Source: Liolophura sinensis (taxonomy: Eukaryota; Mollusca; Polyplacophora; Chitonida; Chitonidae). Taken from it: 64,000 nucleotides of DNA. The DNA lies in NCBI RefSeq assembly GCF_032854445.1, contig NC_088295.1:63903249-63967248 (forward strand). Direction: 5' to 3'. Below the pieces are notes generated by a model, which was not told the DNA's origin, made no database searches, and was given only the letters and a program-made list of their open reading frames with translations. Below, one piece after another: positions 54,032-64,000 of the stretch (positions are counted from its first letter, which is position 1; the number at the start of each line of letters is the position of its first letter). The translations under genes and the position numbers were made by a program.

Positions 54032-55694
54032 ATCTTTCAGTTTATCTGCTTTATAACACGGTCATAGTAACACATCATTTCGGCAACATCAAAATGACAG
54101 CGACAAACACTTGTGATCAATAAAGCTCCTGTTAAGTGCGAATACTCAAACACAGAAGATTAATTAAAGGGAGACCACTGTTAGTGTAAACAGTAAATGA
54201 ATCAAAGTATGGCAACAATGCCGTAAGTCGTTCCATTTTTGTGATCAAATTGTTTGGAACAATAAAGTCATTTTGAAAGGAGGGAAATCTATTTATGACG
54301 CACTCTTCGAGAAGCTGGGATTGTACATATCCCTAATTTGCTTGATGAAACTGGTACTTTTAAACCGCTGAATTTATTTGGTCAGCAATGTGGTATCCCA
54401 GTAGCATACGGCAGCTATAAAATTTTGGAAAACTCTGGAAACTGCTATTTTGAAAAATGTCTTAGATCACCCTTTTGCTGCCGCTAAAAAGTCAAACTTA
54501 CATACTGATATGACGTACATCCCAGACGTTAGAATAGATTGTGATAAAATAACAACTAAATTCATGTATAAACTTCAAGATCATATTTCTGTAGAAAGTT
54601 ATTAGGCCTAAATGTGCCACAGCCAATTTCCATTCTCCAGATAACAAAATTTAGCTTTTATCTCATGAAACATAATTTAATTTTATGTTCTCAGATAGGC
54701 AGATTTTAGCATTTACTCGAGAAATCGTTCTGTGCATGTTTAAATACTGAGATAACATTAAATACTTCACAGAAGTTCTTGGGAAATTTCTTTGTTATGT
54801 TCCGCATAACAAAGAAGTTAATTTTTGTGTATTACATGCAAAGTATTATATATATGTATGTCACATTATGAAAAAGAGTATATATTTCTCGTGTTTCACA
54901 CCGTATGTTCATAATGAAATATCAAAAAGGAGGTATCAAAAATAGTAAATCTGATTACGTGTAAGCAGTCCAGGTTTAGTTATAGCGTTCCTTTCTAGAT
55001 CTTATTCTACACGAATATTAACTTCAGTCCACAGAGACACAGTCCATCATTCTTCTGAAAATGTTGTTCATCAAGAGAAATCAAAAACAAAAAAAAAATT
55101 CAGTGCTGATGTTGGTTAGTGTTTCGGTACAACTGTAATATTGGAACATTATATACATATACAGATACACAAAGATTGTCACAATAATGTAGTCCCAAAG
55201 TAGCTTATCTACAATGTACCCTGTAACCCAGGCCAAGTGGGTAATGGAAAGGTGAGTTGTAAATTCGTGGTCAGCGGACAATAAATGCCTAGTGGTAGGT
55301 CCTGGGTTAACCGAAAAAAAATATATATATATACGTCCACGATGAATGCTGTTTTGGCCTATGATATAAAAATCTATATATCAAGTAATAGTGGAATAAG
55401 ATTATGCAATCACCTTTAAACGTTATTCGTAGAATTGTAGAATATAATGCATACTTGCTGAAAGAATAAAAAAGTGTAAAAGGTACTGTAGCAGTCAATA
55501 CAGATTGCTTTAGGACATCACATTTGAGACGATTTCAAATATTATTAAAATACTCAAACCTAAATGTTAGATATCTTGACATCTTAAAACAGGTGTTATG
55601 ATCCTATTTATATCGGATGTATTCTTACGGTACGGTATTATCGTTATTAGGAACTGTACTGCCTAAATATAGCACAGATTCTAGTGCTGAAAAT

Positions 55695-55773
55695 TGGGTG
55701 TCGATCTAGCGGATCAGAATCTGGCACCAAATCGCCAGTAATACATGTCAACCGTCTAAACCACTCGACCAAC
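55695..55773 (-). tRNA. tRNA-like relic (degenerate Leu/Ser-type head or tRNA-derived SINE)
   Basis: The minus strand reads GTTGGTCGAGTGGTTTAGAC, resembling an A box of the Leu/Ser class, and about 55 nt later GATCGACACC, resembling a B box. I cannot fold a convincing acceptor or anticodon stem, so it is most likely a pseudogene or the head of a tRNA-derived repeat. Confidence 0.25.
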
Positions 55774-57003
55774 ATGCGTTCCAACAAAATAGAAGGTAGT
55801 TGACCAGTAGGCTTTAATTTCGGCGAACATGCATTATCCCCTAATGATCAGAAAAGAAACAGCTCCCTTAGGTGAATATATCAGAATGGTACAGATATAA
55901 TTTAAAAAGCCAGTTTTCAGCATTAAAATATGTGCTAATTTAGAAGGTGTAATCCCTAATAACGATGTACTGTTACTTAAATCCACTTTCTAAATGACAT
56001 TTATAGCAGTCTGATATTTTTACTACCACAGCTTAGTCGATATAGTACGAGCAGTCCCATGTTTCATTTTTGTAATTTTGTCACACTGTCGAATCTATGC
56101 GTCGAGACAGACATTCGTATAGGCCTACCAGCCGTCAAACAATAAGGGACGTCCCAGGTCAATAATCGTAAGGTTAATTCCCAAAACGACGCATAACAGA
56201 AACGACCAAAAAACTAAGAAAGTTTATCAAGTACAAAAATAGGACGGAATCATGCAAAGAGAAGCAGTCAACAGTTTTCAATGATGTCGAAAAGAGGCAT
56301 GCACGGTATCTTCCAGGCGACTGAGTGAAATCAGTATTCAAATGGTGTACCGTGCTAGAATGTCAGCTGTCGATAACAAATTATGTATCTCAGCTGCACT
56401 GTGATTGCAGCTATTCATATATCCTACGTCGTGATCTACTTCAACACAATGAATATAGGCCTACTACTTATTAGACAAAAATTATGAAGCAGAGCGCCAG
56501 AGATTCTAGACGCTCTGCATGTCATTATAGACTTACAACAGAATTATGCTCATTTTAAAACTTAAGAAACTTGGAGTGAAGGCGTTTGATGGAATAACGT
56601 TGACACATTAATTTTTGCAGTAATAACTTGTGGCGTTGATTGAAGTCGTTACACAAAGCGCATACAGTCATATAGCGACAGCCACATATTGCCGATTTTT
56701 AAACCACGCGTATCAAACCATCAATTCGTTCCAAGTATACCTGACAGTGTGATAACACCTGAATGTATAGGGCAGGGATACATCTGAAAAGAGTTTGACA
56801 ATAAAGTATATACTCAAGAAACGTGTGTTATGGCCAGGTAAATACGACAAAATTACATGCAAGTTGAAATTTCGTCGCGTCACCTGAACAATTTCACCGC
56901 AAGCAAGTTATTCACGGTATGCACGCAGTATCGTGTTTGCATGTTGACGGCAATGGTTGTCTATGCATTTTTATCGTTTTTGTTTTTTTGTATTACCTTT
57001 GCA

Positions 57004-57017
57004 CCCCCCCCCCCCCC
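57004..57017. repeat. Poly-C tract
   Basis: Fourteen consecutive C residues in intergenic DNA, continuing as GCCC. No gene is associated with it. Confidence 0.9.
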
Positions 57018-57902
57018 GCCCAATACTCCTCACAGTGGGAGCAACGCCAACATTACAGGCGAATGCCATATACTTGCTATTTACTTCACCTATGAGTGTT
57101 TAACTCACGAAGTTTTCACACATTTACCCTCGCCAAGGTTTGTCTGTTTGTAACCTTACGGGAATAGGCAGTCATTCGGATAAGATTTTGTGCACAGGTT
57201 GGTTTTATTTGCATGGGTTGAGGATCAGTCCATTGAAGCTTAGAGGGAAACCACCCCACCTCATCAGCATCATGCCATCCACCTGACATAAAACTACAGC
57301 TGCTACACCTGGATGCGAACAGGACTACAGACGTTCACCTAAAGGAGGACCCATGCATTAAAGCGCTCTACTCCCGCCAGTTGATACATATGCATGTCAT
57401 AAAATGTACTCTTCAATGTGATTTAGAAATACAATATGCATATATTTATTACCACATAAGTACATGTAAATACTATCTAGGAAATGCCAATATGTCTATA
57501 TTCAGTTGTATACACCAACAACATCATAAATCCAATACAAGCAAATATCAAGCGTTAATAGTAATGTACGCACTAGATTTAATAGTATACAGATCCAATA
57601 TAGCGTCGTACAAAAACGTATATATATAGATATTCACCAAAATGGTATGAATTACATCTTTTTATAAGTTAAGTCCAAAAATAATAAATATAACAAAGAC
57701 AGGTATAGGGATATATACTGATAAATTGTATATAAAACAATTCTTTGACAAAAATACTTGAATGTAGCTGTTCTGTTAAACTGAGGCCCCATTTTTTTAT
57801 GTATATACGAGTGTAGCACAAAAGAATGAATATGTTTGGTCATTGCCATTGGTAAAAGAATTATTTGGCTTCATGTATATACTGAGTTAATATATAAATG
57901 TA

Positions 57903-57906
<4 letters not shown>

Positions 57907-57968
<62 letters not shown>

Positions 57969-57987
57969 GATATATATATATATATAT
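57907..57987. repeat. (TA)n microsatellite
   Basis: A near-perfect TA tract of about 57 bp runs to 57963, followed by GACAGA and a second short TA run. It is an open frame only because of its composition. Confidence 0.95.
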
Positions 57988-58454
57988 GTTTCTATATAAG
58001 CTCATGCAAACTTCGTATAACTGCAGCTATAGTAAATACATTAATATGTATATAAATTACTGAAAGATATATATATATACCCATATATAGATGCGCAAAG
58101 TAAACTAGTGGAATATAGTGATGCGCGGTATTAAATAAAATGTCAGGGAGTTAACTAAAAAAAATTTATATTTAAAAAAATATAAACTTTTATAATCGTC
58201 CCTTGTAGATACAACCAGCTGTTAACTTGTTCATACACGCCGCGAGATCAGATTAATTTAAACAACCACTGATTCAGCAGTGTAGAATACAGTTTAAAAC
58301 TACTTTACCAAACAATTAGTCAGTAAAAAACATTCAAATCTGTAAAATAAAATCATTATACGGAAAGCTAAATCATAATACTTTTCCCCAAAATATACAA
58401 GAGATGTGCTTTTACTTCAGTATACTATCACTGCCATTTTTCTTGAAACTGGAT

Positions 58455-58850
58455 TCATTCTGCATCTCTTTTAGGCACATCTTCTCTTACAAGAGTCAAG
58501 GTTGATGCACCCTTTTCGTAAATAGGATTGGCAAATTTGCCAAAGTCTTTACCAAGCACCATTCTTACTGGATATTTATGGCGATACCAAGCATAACCCA
58601 TAAGAGCGACAAAAATAACCCCGAACATGGGGACGAGAATTCCCGCCACTATCCTTCCAGTGTTACTTTCACTTTCGTTCTCCCGCTGTTCCAACTGTCG
58701 AGTTGTCCGGTGGCTTGGAGAAATAGTGGATGGATGTCTCGTCGTTGCGCTAAGCGTCGTTGGGCTGGACGTTGTGGAAAGCGGCGCTTTTTTGGTAGGT
58801 TTCGCAGTACTTGTTTGTAAAACCTCGATGGTTGTAGTCGGAATGGTTGT
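58455..58850 (-). CDS. Terminal exon of the CUB/sushi gene: stalk, transmembrane helix, NPIY tail
   Basis: 131 codons and a stop. A Thr/Ser/Pro-rich run (TTIPTTTIEV, TTSSPTTLSATT) is followed by a short charged stretch (RQLEQRENESE), then RIVAGILVPMFGVIFVALMG as a single membrane helix and a basic stop-transfer YRHK. The cytoplasmic tail contains FANPIYEKG, which fits an NPxY sorting or PTB-binding motif (family knowledge), and ends KRDAE. Confidence 0.85.
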   Translation of the reverse strand, partial: TTIPTTTIEVLQTSTAKPTKKAPLSTTSSPTTLSATTRHPSTISPSHRTTRQLEQRENESESNTGRIVAGILVPMFGVIFVALMGYAWYRHKYPVRMVLGKDFGKFANPIYEKGASTLTLVREDVPKRDAE

Positions 58851-61800
58851 CTGAGAAAAGAGAGAAAGCAATACAACACGGTCTCGTGTTTTGCAGAAGT
58901 AAAGTCACCGAACAATGTTGATTTGAAAAAAGAAATAACTATAATTAAGCAAACCTCGAGGTTTACGTACTCACTCACAACAACAACATCCCTGGCCATC
59001 GTACAATTGTCCACAAGTGATTCAGCAAAAACATGTCCTTCACTTCAAATAATATCGAAAAGTAACCAGATTAAAAAGATAATGAAAAATGAATTAATTT
59101 ATATAAAAAGAAGAAAACTGTGATGAAAATGCCCCCAAAAATCTACACATTTACATGGGGAGGGGGGGGGGGGCAATTAACTGAGTGATTCGAAATAACT
59201 TCCCCTTTGTCTAAATTACATATAATATTTTACCACGAATGAAAAGCCTTGAAAAACGTATGTAACTGGAGATACTCACCGTTTCCAGAGACGTCATTGG
59301 AGCTACTTTAGTGCTTGTGGTCGTTGGCGGTTCAAAACTTGTGGACAAAGGTTTTTCGATGAACTCATAATCCAAGTAGATCCCTCGATATCCACGGACG
59401 TTGTCTAATGGTCCATAGTACTCAACCTTGACAACGTTAGTAGTGCTGGTCAGATCCTCTGTCGGTGCACCAGCGGTGAAGTTTGCTAACAGGTCGTCCT
59501 TGTTATCGCCAACGTCGAAAATCAAAACGCTGGCCACCCTTCCAGATTGTGAATCTGGGAGCTCCATATATTGGAAGTGCAACAGGAGGCGATCTGATTC
59601 GTCTGCAGCAGAGATGATCCAAATGCATTCCTGTTGTCCCTTTAGGATGTTTCCCGGATATCCAGGAGACGCAATGGACCCCCTTCCAGGACCTCTCAGC
59701 TGAGGACTACTGGGCGGTGTACAATCGGGGATCAAACACCGAGGGGTCGGGTGATCCCACTCTGGTAGGCCTTCACCGGAACCGACACAAGTCGCCTCAT
59801 GAAACCCATCCAGGTCATACGGTGGGTGACAGATGAAATGTATGCTGGAACCTTCCAGAAAGTCACTGGCCATGATTTGCCCATTTACAAGATTGTCAGG
59901 GTTCTTGCAGGTTATAAGAGCCGTGCTTACGAACATGATGGAAAACATCAAGGGAACATCAACGTAATGGCGTTCTCCACTGAGAGACAACTCGACAGTA
60001 GCTTGACTTGAACTAATGACAGACTGGAACCAGGTACAGTTCCACGAGCAGATGTCGTTTAAGAACATTGTCTCAAGCGAATTACTAACGGTTAAATTAT
60101 CTACAGTCATCATGTTCATAACCGGAAGAGACATGCGGAATGGTACATCTTTTACATTCCTTACGTTCCAAACACATGAAGAGATGTCTTTACTGTCATA
60201 GCTGTTTGGAAACTCCGGGGAGACAATCGTGATATTATCGGAGACAAAAGTTCCGCCACATTTTCCTACACACACAGGGACACGTGGTGACCATTCTGCT
60301 GTTGTTGAATTCCTCAGGACGCAAGTGCTCTGGTTTGTCCCAACGACCTCAAATGATGGTTCGCACTGGAAGCTGATCGTGGAACCAACAGTGAAATTTA
60401 ATCCATGATAAGCCATGAATTGCGGTAAAGAAGGAGCAGGACATGTAATCGCTGTCGCTTCTTTATGAAAACGGAGGACGAAGTTGTCCTGAGATGACGA
60501 CGAACTCTGGTTGACCAGCAGATACACAACGTTGCTTTTTGACAGGTAGACGGATGAATCCCAGTCTTGTGTCCATCCTATCGGCTCGACGATGAACAAT
60601 TCGGTTGTTGTTATGACTGCGGATAACAGTTCCAAAGTAAAACGTTCTCCGGGCTCTCCTAAAAACGTGTAATTACAGATTCCAAGAGGAATTGTATTTG
60701 GGTAAGCCTTACTGTACAGCCAACCTGACACCGACGTAAAGACCGTTGGAATGTAGATTTGCTGCGACGGCGACCACGTTAAACAATCAGGGGAGCAGAT
60801 GGGTAACGAATCTGGTTTCTCTTTTTCCCACAGTCCGTCACTGGAGCAGACGTTAGTGAGGTTCAGCGGCGTAGTAAAAGCATATGTCCCTTCACAGCTG
60901 TATGTGATGACGTCGCCAAGGTCATACTGGACTTTTGAAGGAGAGTAAGTGAGATGATCACGTAAAGGAGGTAGCTCACAACTTCTATCCCTTATACGTT
61001 TTATTTGCAGTACAAACAATCCAATACTGGATACTCTTTGAACTTTGAGGATAATGGACACGGCTGTAACAGGGATTGATAATGACACCGGCTCCTGGAA
61101 GTTCGTCACGTTCAGAATTAGACTTCTTGAAAGCCCTGGTTGCAGAAATGCCACCATTTGATTAGCCCATATTTCTAAGGCAAAGGGAGCGTCTATGGGC
61201 GTTAGGGAGTCCGTGCTGAGATTAAGACCGTCTGGGGCCGTGATTTCCCATGCACATGATATTGGGCCGACCACATTCTCTGGGTAGTTTGGTGATAAGA
61301 TGACGTCGATATCCTGCGGTACACGATAGAAAGACCCATTTCGGCCCAGATGATCTTTATTCCAGAAACAAGGCACTTGACAACTGGGAGGGAGGCCTGA
61401 CCAATACGTTCCTGTATCGCCATCTAAACACTGAAGAGACGCAACACCTTGAAGTTGGAATCCCGAGTCACATCTGAATTGGACCTCTGAACCAACAGTG
61501 AAATTAGAACCAAATATCTGACCATTGTCTGGAGCTGACAATTCTTGGCACCATTCAGATTCATTGAAAACGGACTGAAATTCGATTTTAAATTGCCTTG
61601 AGCTAATCCCGGGGTCGCCCGAAGAAATAAGCCTGAACCAAATATTTCTGTCAGCAAAGAAACTTTGATTGTATAGGTGTCCATTAAAAGACCATCTCGG
61701 AAGACTTCCTGAAACTGGTTTTTCATCGAACACCGATAGAGTATCGTCTGGCCCTGTATCCACGTCATGTACCATGAATTCAAAATTATGACTTCCATTG

Positions 61801-62045
61801 ATCAACACCTGCCAATCACAAGTCAGGTTACTTGGATAAGGATCGGGATAGTTAGGAGAAAGCAGCAAGCCTCCGTCAACGTTTGCTATTGGCTCCCATC
61901 TTCCACATAATTCTCCTACGTCACTGGTACGAAACAACTGGAAGCACATCACCACAAGAACGAACAGCAGCATCCACGTCGTGTGGGTATTCGCAGGACG
62001 TGCTATTGTGGAACCGAAAGGCGAGTCCCTGCGCTGAGCAGACAT
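58455..62045 (-). CDS. Type I membrane protein with five CUB and four sushi (CCP) domains
   Basis: Two exons, 62045-59280 and 58850-58455, join in phase 0 (intron 59279-58851, donor GTGAGT, acceptor TTTTCTCAG) to give 1,053 residues. ATG at 62045 is the first in frame after a TGA at 62108-62106. A hydrophobic core (MLLFVLVVMCF) near residues 26-36 follows an unusually long, basic N-terminus and serves as signal peptide or anchor. Domains alternate: CUB 47-157, sushi 166-222, CUB 226-352, sushi 356-417, CUB 421-530, sushi 535-592, CUB 596-708, sushi 713-770, CUB 775-897. Then come a Thr/Ser/Pro mucin-like stalk (898-985), a transmembrane helix (988-1010) and a 43-residue tail with NPIY at 1030-1033. 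The CUB/sushi alternation and the NPxY tail recall the CSMD and SEZ6 families, but this is far shorter than CSMD. CUB 2, 3 and 4 are divergent. Many N-glycosylation sequons are present. A surface receptor or adhesion role is inferred. Confidence 0.85.
59157..59173. repeat. Poly-G tract in the CUB/sushi intron
   Basis: GGGG, one A, then twelve G residues on the plus strand. It lies inside the 429-bp intron of the CUB/sushi gene, so on the transcribed strand it is a C-run. Confidence 0.9.
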
Positions 62046-62116
62046 TGGTACACAGTCCTGTGAACGGTCAGGATTCCTCTGCACCCACTTGACAGTCAGG
62101 ACTCGTCATGTCCCAG

Positions 62117-62156
62117 CACGTGCGAGATCTCGCTTCCTGTACAGATGTATATATAT
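62117..62156 (-). promoter_or_regulatory. Possible core promoter of the CUB/sushi gene (TATA-like plus E-box)
   Basis: A TATATATAT run at 62148-62156 lies about 105 bp upstream of the ATG. A CACGTG E-box palindrome at 62117-62122 lies between it and the start. The spacing would fit a transcription start near 62120 and a short 5' leader. AT-rich strings are common here, so this is tentative. Confidence 0.25.
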
Positions 62157-63455
62157 CTGTATTTATGCATACTCCTGAGTACAGCGCATCAGGCATACCC
62201 TGTCCATCCTCGCGCCAAATGTTGATCTGGTAAACAAGAACCCCAGATAACTTCTGTTTTGCGGGGAATGAAGTCAGCTTTCACGCCTTGGTTATAGTTG
62301 TATTTATAGAAGTGTTCAAAAGTACGTCGACTGGTCCCCAGTTAAATTGTTATTCACACGCGGGTGTTCTGTAATGTATTCTTGACACGATACGCCCCTT
62401 CTATGGCTGAAAGGAATAAAATTAAAACAAAGTAGGGTAAGCCAAAAATGTGCATATATCGATCGTCTGACTTCATGCGTGATGATTCGACAGTCCGATG
62501 TCACATTAGATATACTTTACCTATATAAAGTAGAATTTTACAGATATCATACAGTTTAATGATAAGGATGTGTCATGTTTTCCTGCTTATTGATAAACAT
62601 AATAAATGGAAGCAGCATAGTGATTTGATCATATAAACCATTCCAAAAAGGTTACATTTAAAAAAAAAAAAATTCTGTGTAACCCTATATTCTTGTACAG
62701 GTAATATTTATAAATAATCTTGTACGAGGTAGAAAACTGTTGCATTCGTTTCACGGCGCGTACATGCAGTTCGATCAGGTAAAACTAAGCTCAGAACGTT
62801 CGTAACGCCTTCATGCGGTAACATATCTGGTGTCAATTTGCTTGTCTCGCACACGTATCGTATACTGCTAATCTCTATGAATGTATAGCCGAAAGCGGAC
62901 GAATCTTTATGAAAAGACACACATGTCTTACTATGTACATAAGCACTGTTTAAAAAGTGTGTAAATCTTCTCTCGGGGGTAAATAAGCAAATAAATATCC
63001 TGCTTTAAAATCTTATTCAGCTATGGATCGTACAAGGAAATCCATACTGTGGTGGATATACACAGAAAGGCAAGCGCTTTCCATCTCTAGCCCGGAGGAT
63101 TTCTACGATTGAAAAAAAAAATCACATCACGCTCAAGGAAAACAAAACATAAATTTCCTTCTGCTTGAGAAATGCAATTTCTTTAACTTCACTACTGTAG
63201 TCGTTGAGAGCTTGACGAGCTCTTGACAGCTAGGCCAGTGATAGAGTTTGAATGGCCTTATCTCTTCACAAAAAAGGGGGCGGATCCAACTTCCACTACC
63301 ACATGTGCTGCATGCACGGATTAGCTTGTAACAGTTTATCTGATAATTATCACAGACGAGTAACAGACATGTAACGGCCCAAGTAAAATACACATACACA
63401 GATAACGCTTTGTATATCTGACACGTTATCTGATGAGAGTGAGACAAGAACTTAC
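62157..63455. other. Region between the CUB/sushi start and the 63.5 kb exon
   Basis: No exon that I can support. A poly-A run lies near 62659 and another near 63112. If the 63456 donor is real, this is intron or intergenic DNA. Confidence 0.4.
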
Positions 63456-63550
63456 CGTTCAGTCATCCATGCTTCAGCTGACAGCTTTCGCTCATACTGC
63501 TCATTCATTGCATGTTTACTATCAAGTTCTGTCAGCTTGGGGTTCCGCAT
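63456..63550 (-). CDS. Probable first coding exon of a further minus-strand gene
   Basis: On the minus strand an ATG at 63550, preceded in frame by TGA at 63565-63563, opens MRNPKLTELDSKHAMNEQYE and then RKLSAEAWMTE. It ends with two bases (CG) before a GTAAGT donor after 63456. The composition is helical and charged and I do not recognise it. The next exon must enter in phase 2. I could not identify it in 62110-63455, so the exon may belong to a gene whose later exons are cryptic, or be an upstream exon of the CUB/sushi gene. Confidence 0.45.
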
Positions 63551-63557
63551 AAAACGG

Positions 63558-63565
63558 TGACGTCA
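63558..63565. promoter_or_regulatory. Perfect cAMP-response-element palindrome (TGACGTCA)
   Basis: The 8-bp CREB/ATF consensus sits 8 bp upstream of the ATG at 63550, in a locally GC-richer stretch with a CGCGGG further right. This position is typical of compact CRE-driven promoters. The motif is palindromic and could serve either direction. Confidence 0.4.
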
Positions 63566-64000
63566 CGGCAAATTGCGCGGGATCTTCGAAAAGCTGTTGA
63601 AGAACGAAAACATTTTAAAGTGTTAAGGTAGTTGTGATATAGGGTCTTTCACATACCAGTGTCATACATTTGCATTTCATTTCAGTGTGTAAAGTGCATA
63701 TCTGTCGCGGTATTCTCGTAATACATTTGAGCGGTTCTTTTTGGCGGTATAAACTTTGAGGTACTCTATCTCCTAACAACAACAACAGCATCGACAGTGC
63801 TTTCACGTTTTCGTTGTCTGAAATGAAGAATAATATAAAAGAAAACACTAATGTCAGTTACAGAATAATAACATCAGCATTCCACAATATAGCGAAATTC
63901 GTGGAAAGTAATGATTGATTAGAAAGAATTTAAACTGGGATAAAAACACCACATGGCATTACTATCCGACATGAACTGAATTACACTGACACATTTTGTC
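63566..64000. other. Upstream flank of the 63.5 kb exon
   Basis: Short GC-richer patch (CGGCAAATTGCGCGGGATC) beside the CRE, then AT-rich sequence. No further gene is visible. Confidence 0.4.

Larger units (their letters stand above)
54046..58454. other. AT-rich intergenic region
   Basis: Contains the tRNA-like relic, the poly-C and the TA microsatellite. I find no reliable exon. If the unrecognised gene extends upstream, its first exons would lie here. The last few hundred bases before 58455 may be the CUB/sushi 3' UTR. Confidence 0.4.

Noticed and set aside
57836-58063. Plus-strand frame of alternating Ile-Tyr
   Set aside because: It is the TA microsatellite read as codons.
58578-58854. 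Plus-strand open frames opposite the CUB/sushi terminal exon
   Set aside because: They are antisense shadows of the Thr/Ser/Pro-rich stalk and have no splice or codon support.
62046-62084. Upstream GTG start for the CUB/sushi protein
   Set aside because: GTG is not a normal initiator in animals; the first in-frame ATG after the upstream stop is at 62045.
63133-63447. 104-codon minus-strand frame just downstream of the 63456 donor
   Set aside because: No homology that I recognise and stop-free mainly by chance; it does not begin at an acceptor in phase 2 that would follow the 63.5 kb exon.

Overview
The window is animal nuclear DNA. Exons are short, their splice sites follow the GT-AG rule, the introns are AT-rich and full of repeats, and the best-read gene is an axonemal dynein heavy chain. 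Short dispersed repeats ending in an AAATAAATAAAT-type tail, plus one 'ATATGGCTGGTATATTGCTG' element, resemble repeats I associate with molluscs, perhaps gastropods. That placement is inference from memory.

Positions 1-42443 (+ strand) hold nearly all of an outer-arm dynein gamma-type heavy chain of the DNAH5/DNAH8 group. I can chain 73 exons by hand with every junction in phase. Together they give 4,288 codons and a stop. The N-terminal few hundred residues lie left of the window. The blocks run tail, linker, AAA1-AAA4 (all with P-loops), stalk with microtubule-binding tip, AAA5, AAA6 and C-terminal domain. Three further frame-preserving candidate exons (18, 45 and 18 nt) may be alternatively spliced cassettes. 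Several introns carry minisatellites.

Positions 42444-49439 hold the dynein 3' UTR with a poly(A) signal, degenerate SINE-like elements, and a roughly 1.9 kb satellite (45.7-47.6 kb). The satellite has a 29-bp unit and higher-order periods near 241 and 253 bp. It lies between convergent genes.

The rest is read on the minus strand. At 54.0-49.4 kb is an unrecognised gene whose exons all join in phase 1, with two possible terminal exons. From 54.05 to 58.45 kb I see AT-rich intergenic DNA with a TA microsatellite and a tRNA-like relic. At 62.0-58.46 kb is a type I membrane protein with five CUB and four sushi domains, almost all encoded by one 2.77 kb exon. At 63.55-63.46 kb is a probable first coding exon of another gene, next to a perfect cAMP-response-element palindrome.

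Functionally, the dynein would drive ciliary or flagellar beating. The CUB/sushi protein would be a cell-surface receptor or adhesion molecule with an NPxY cytoplasmic motif. Nothing in the sequence links the minus-strand genes to the dynein.
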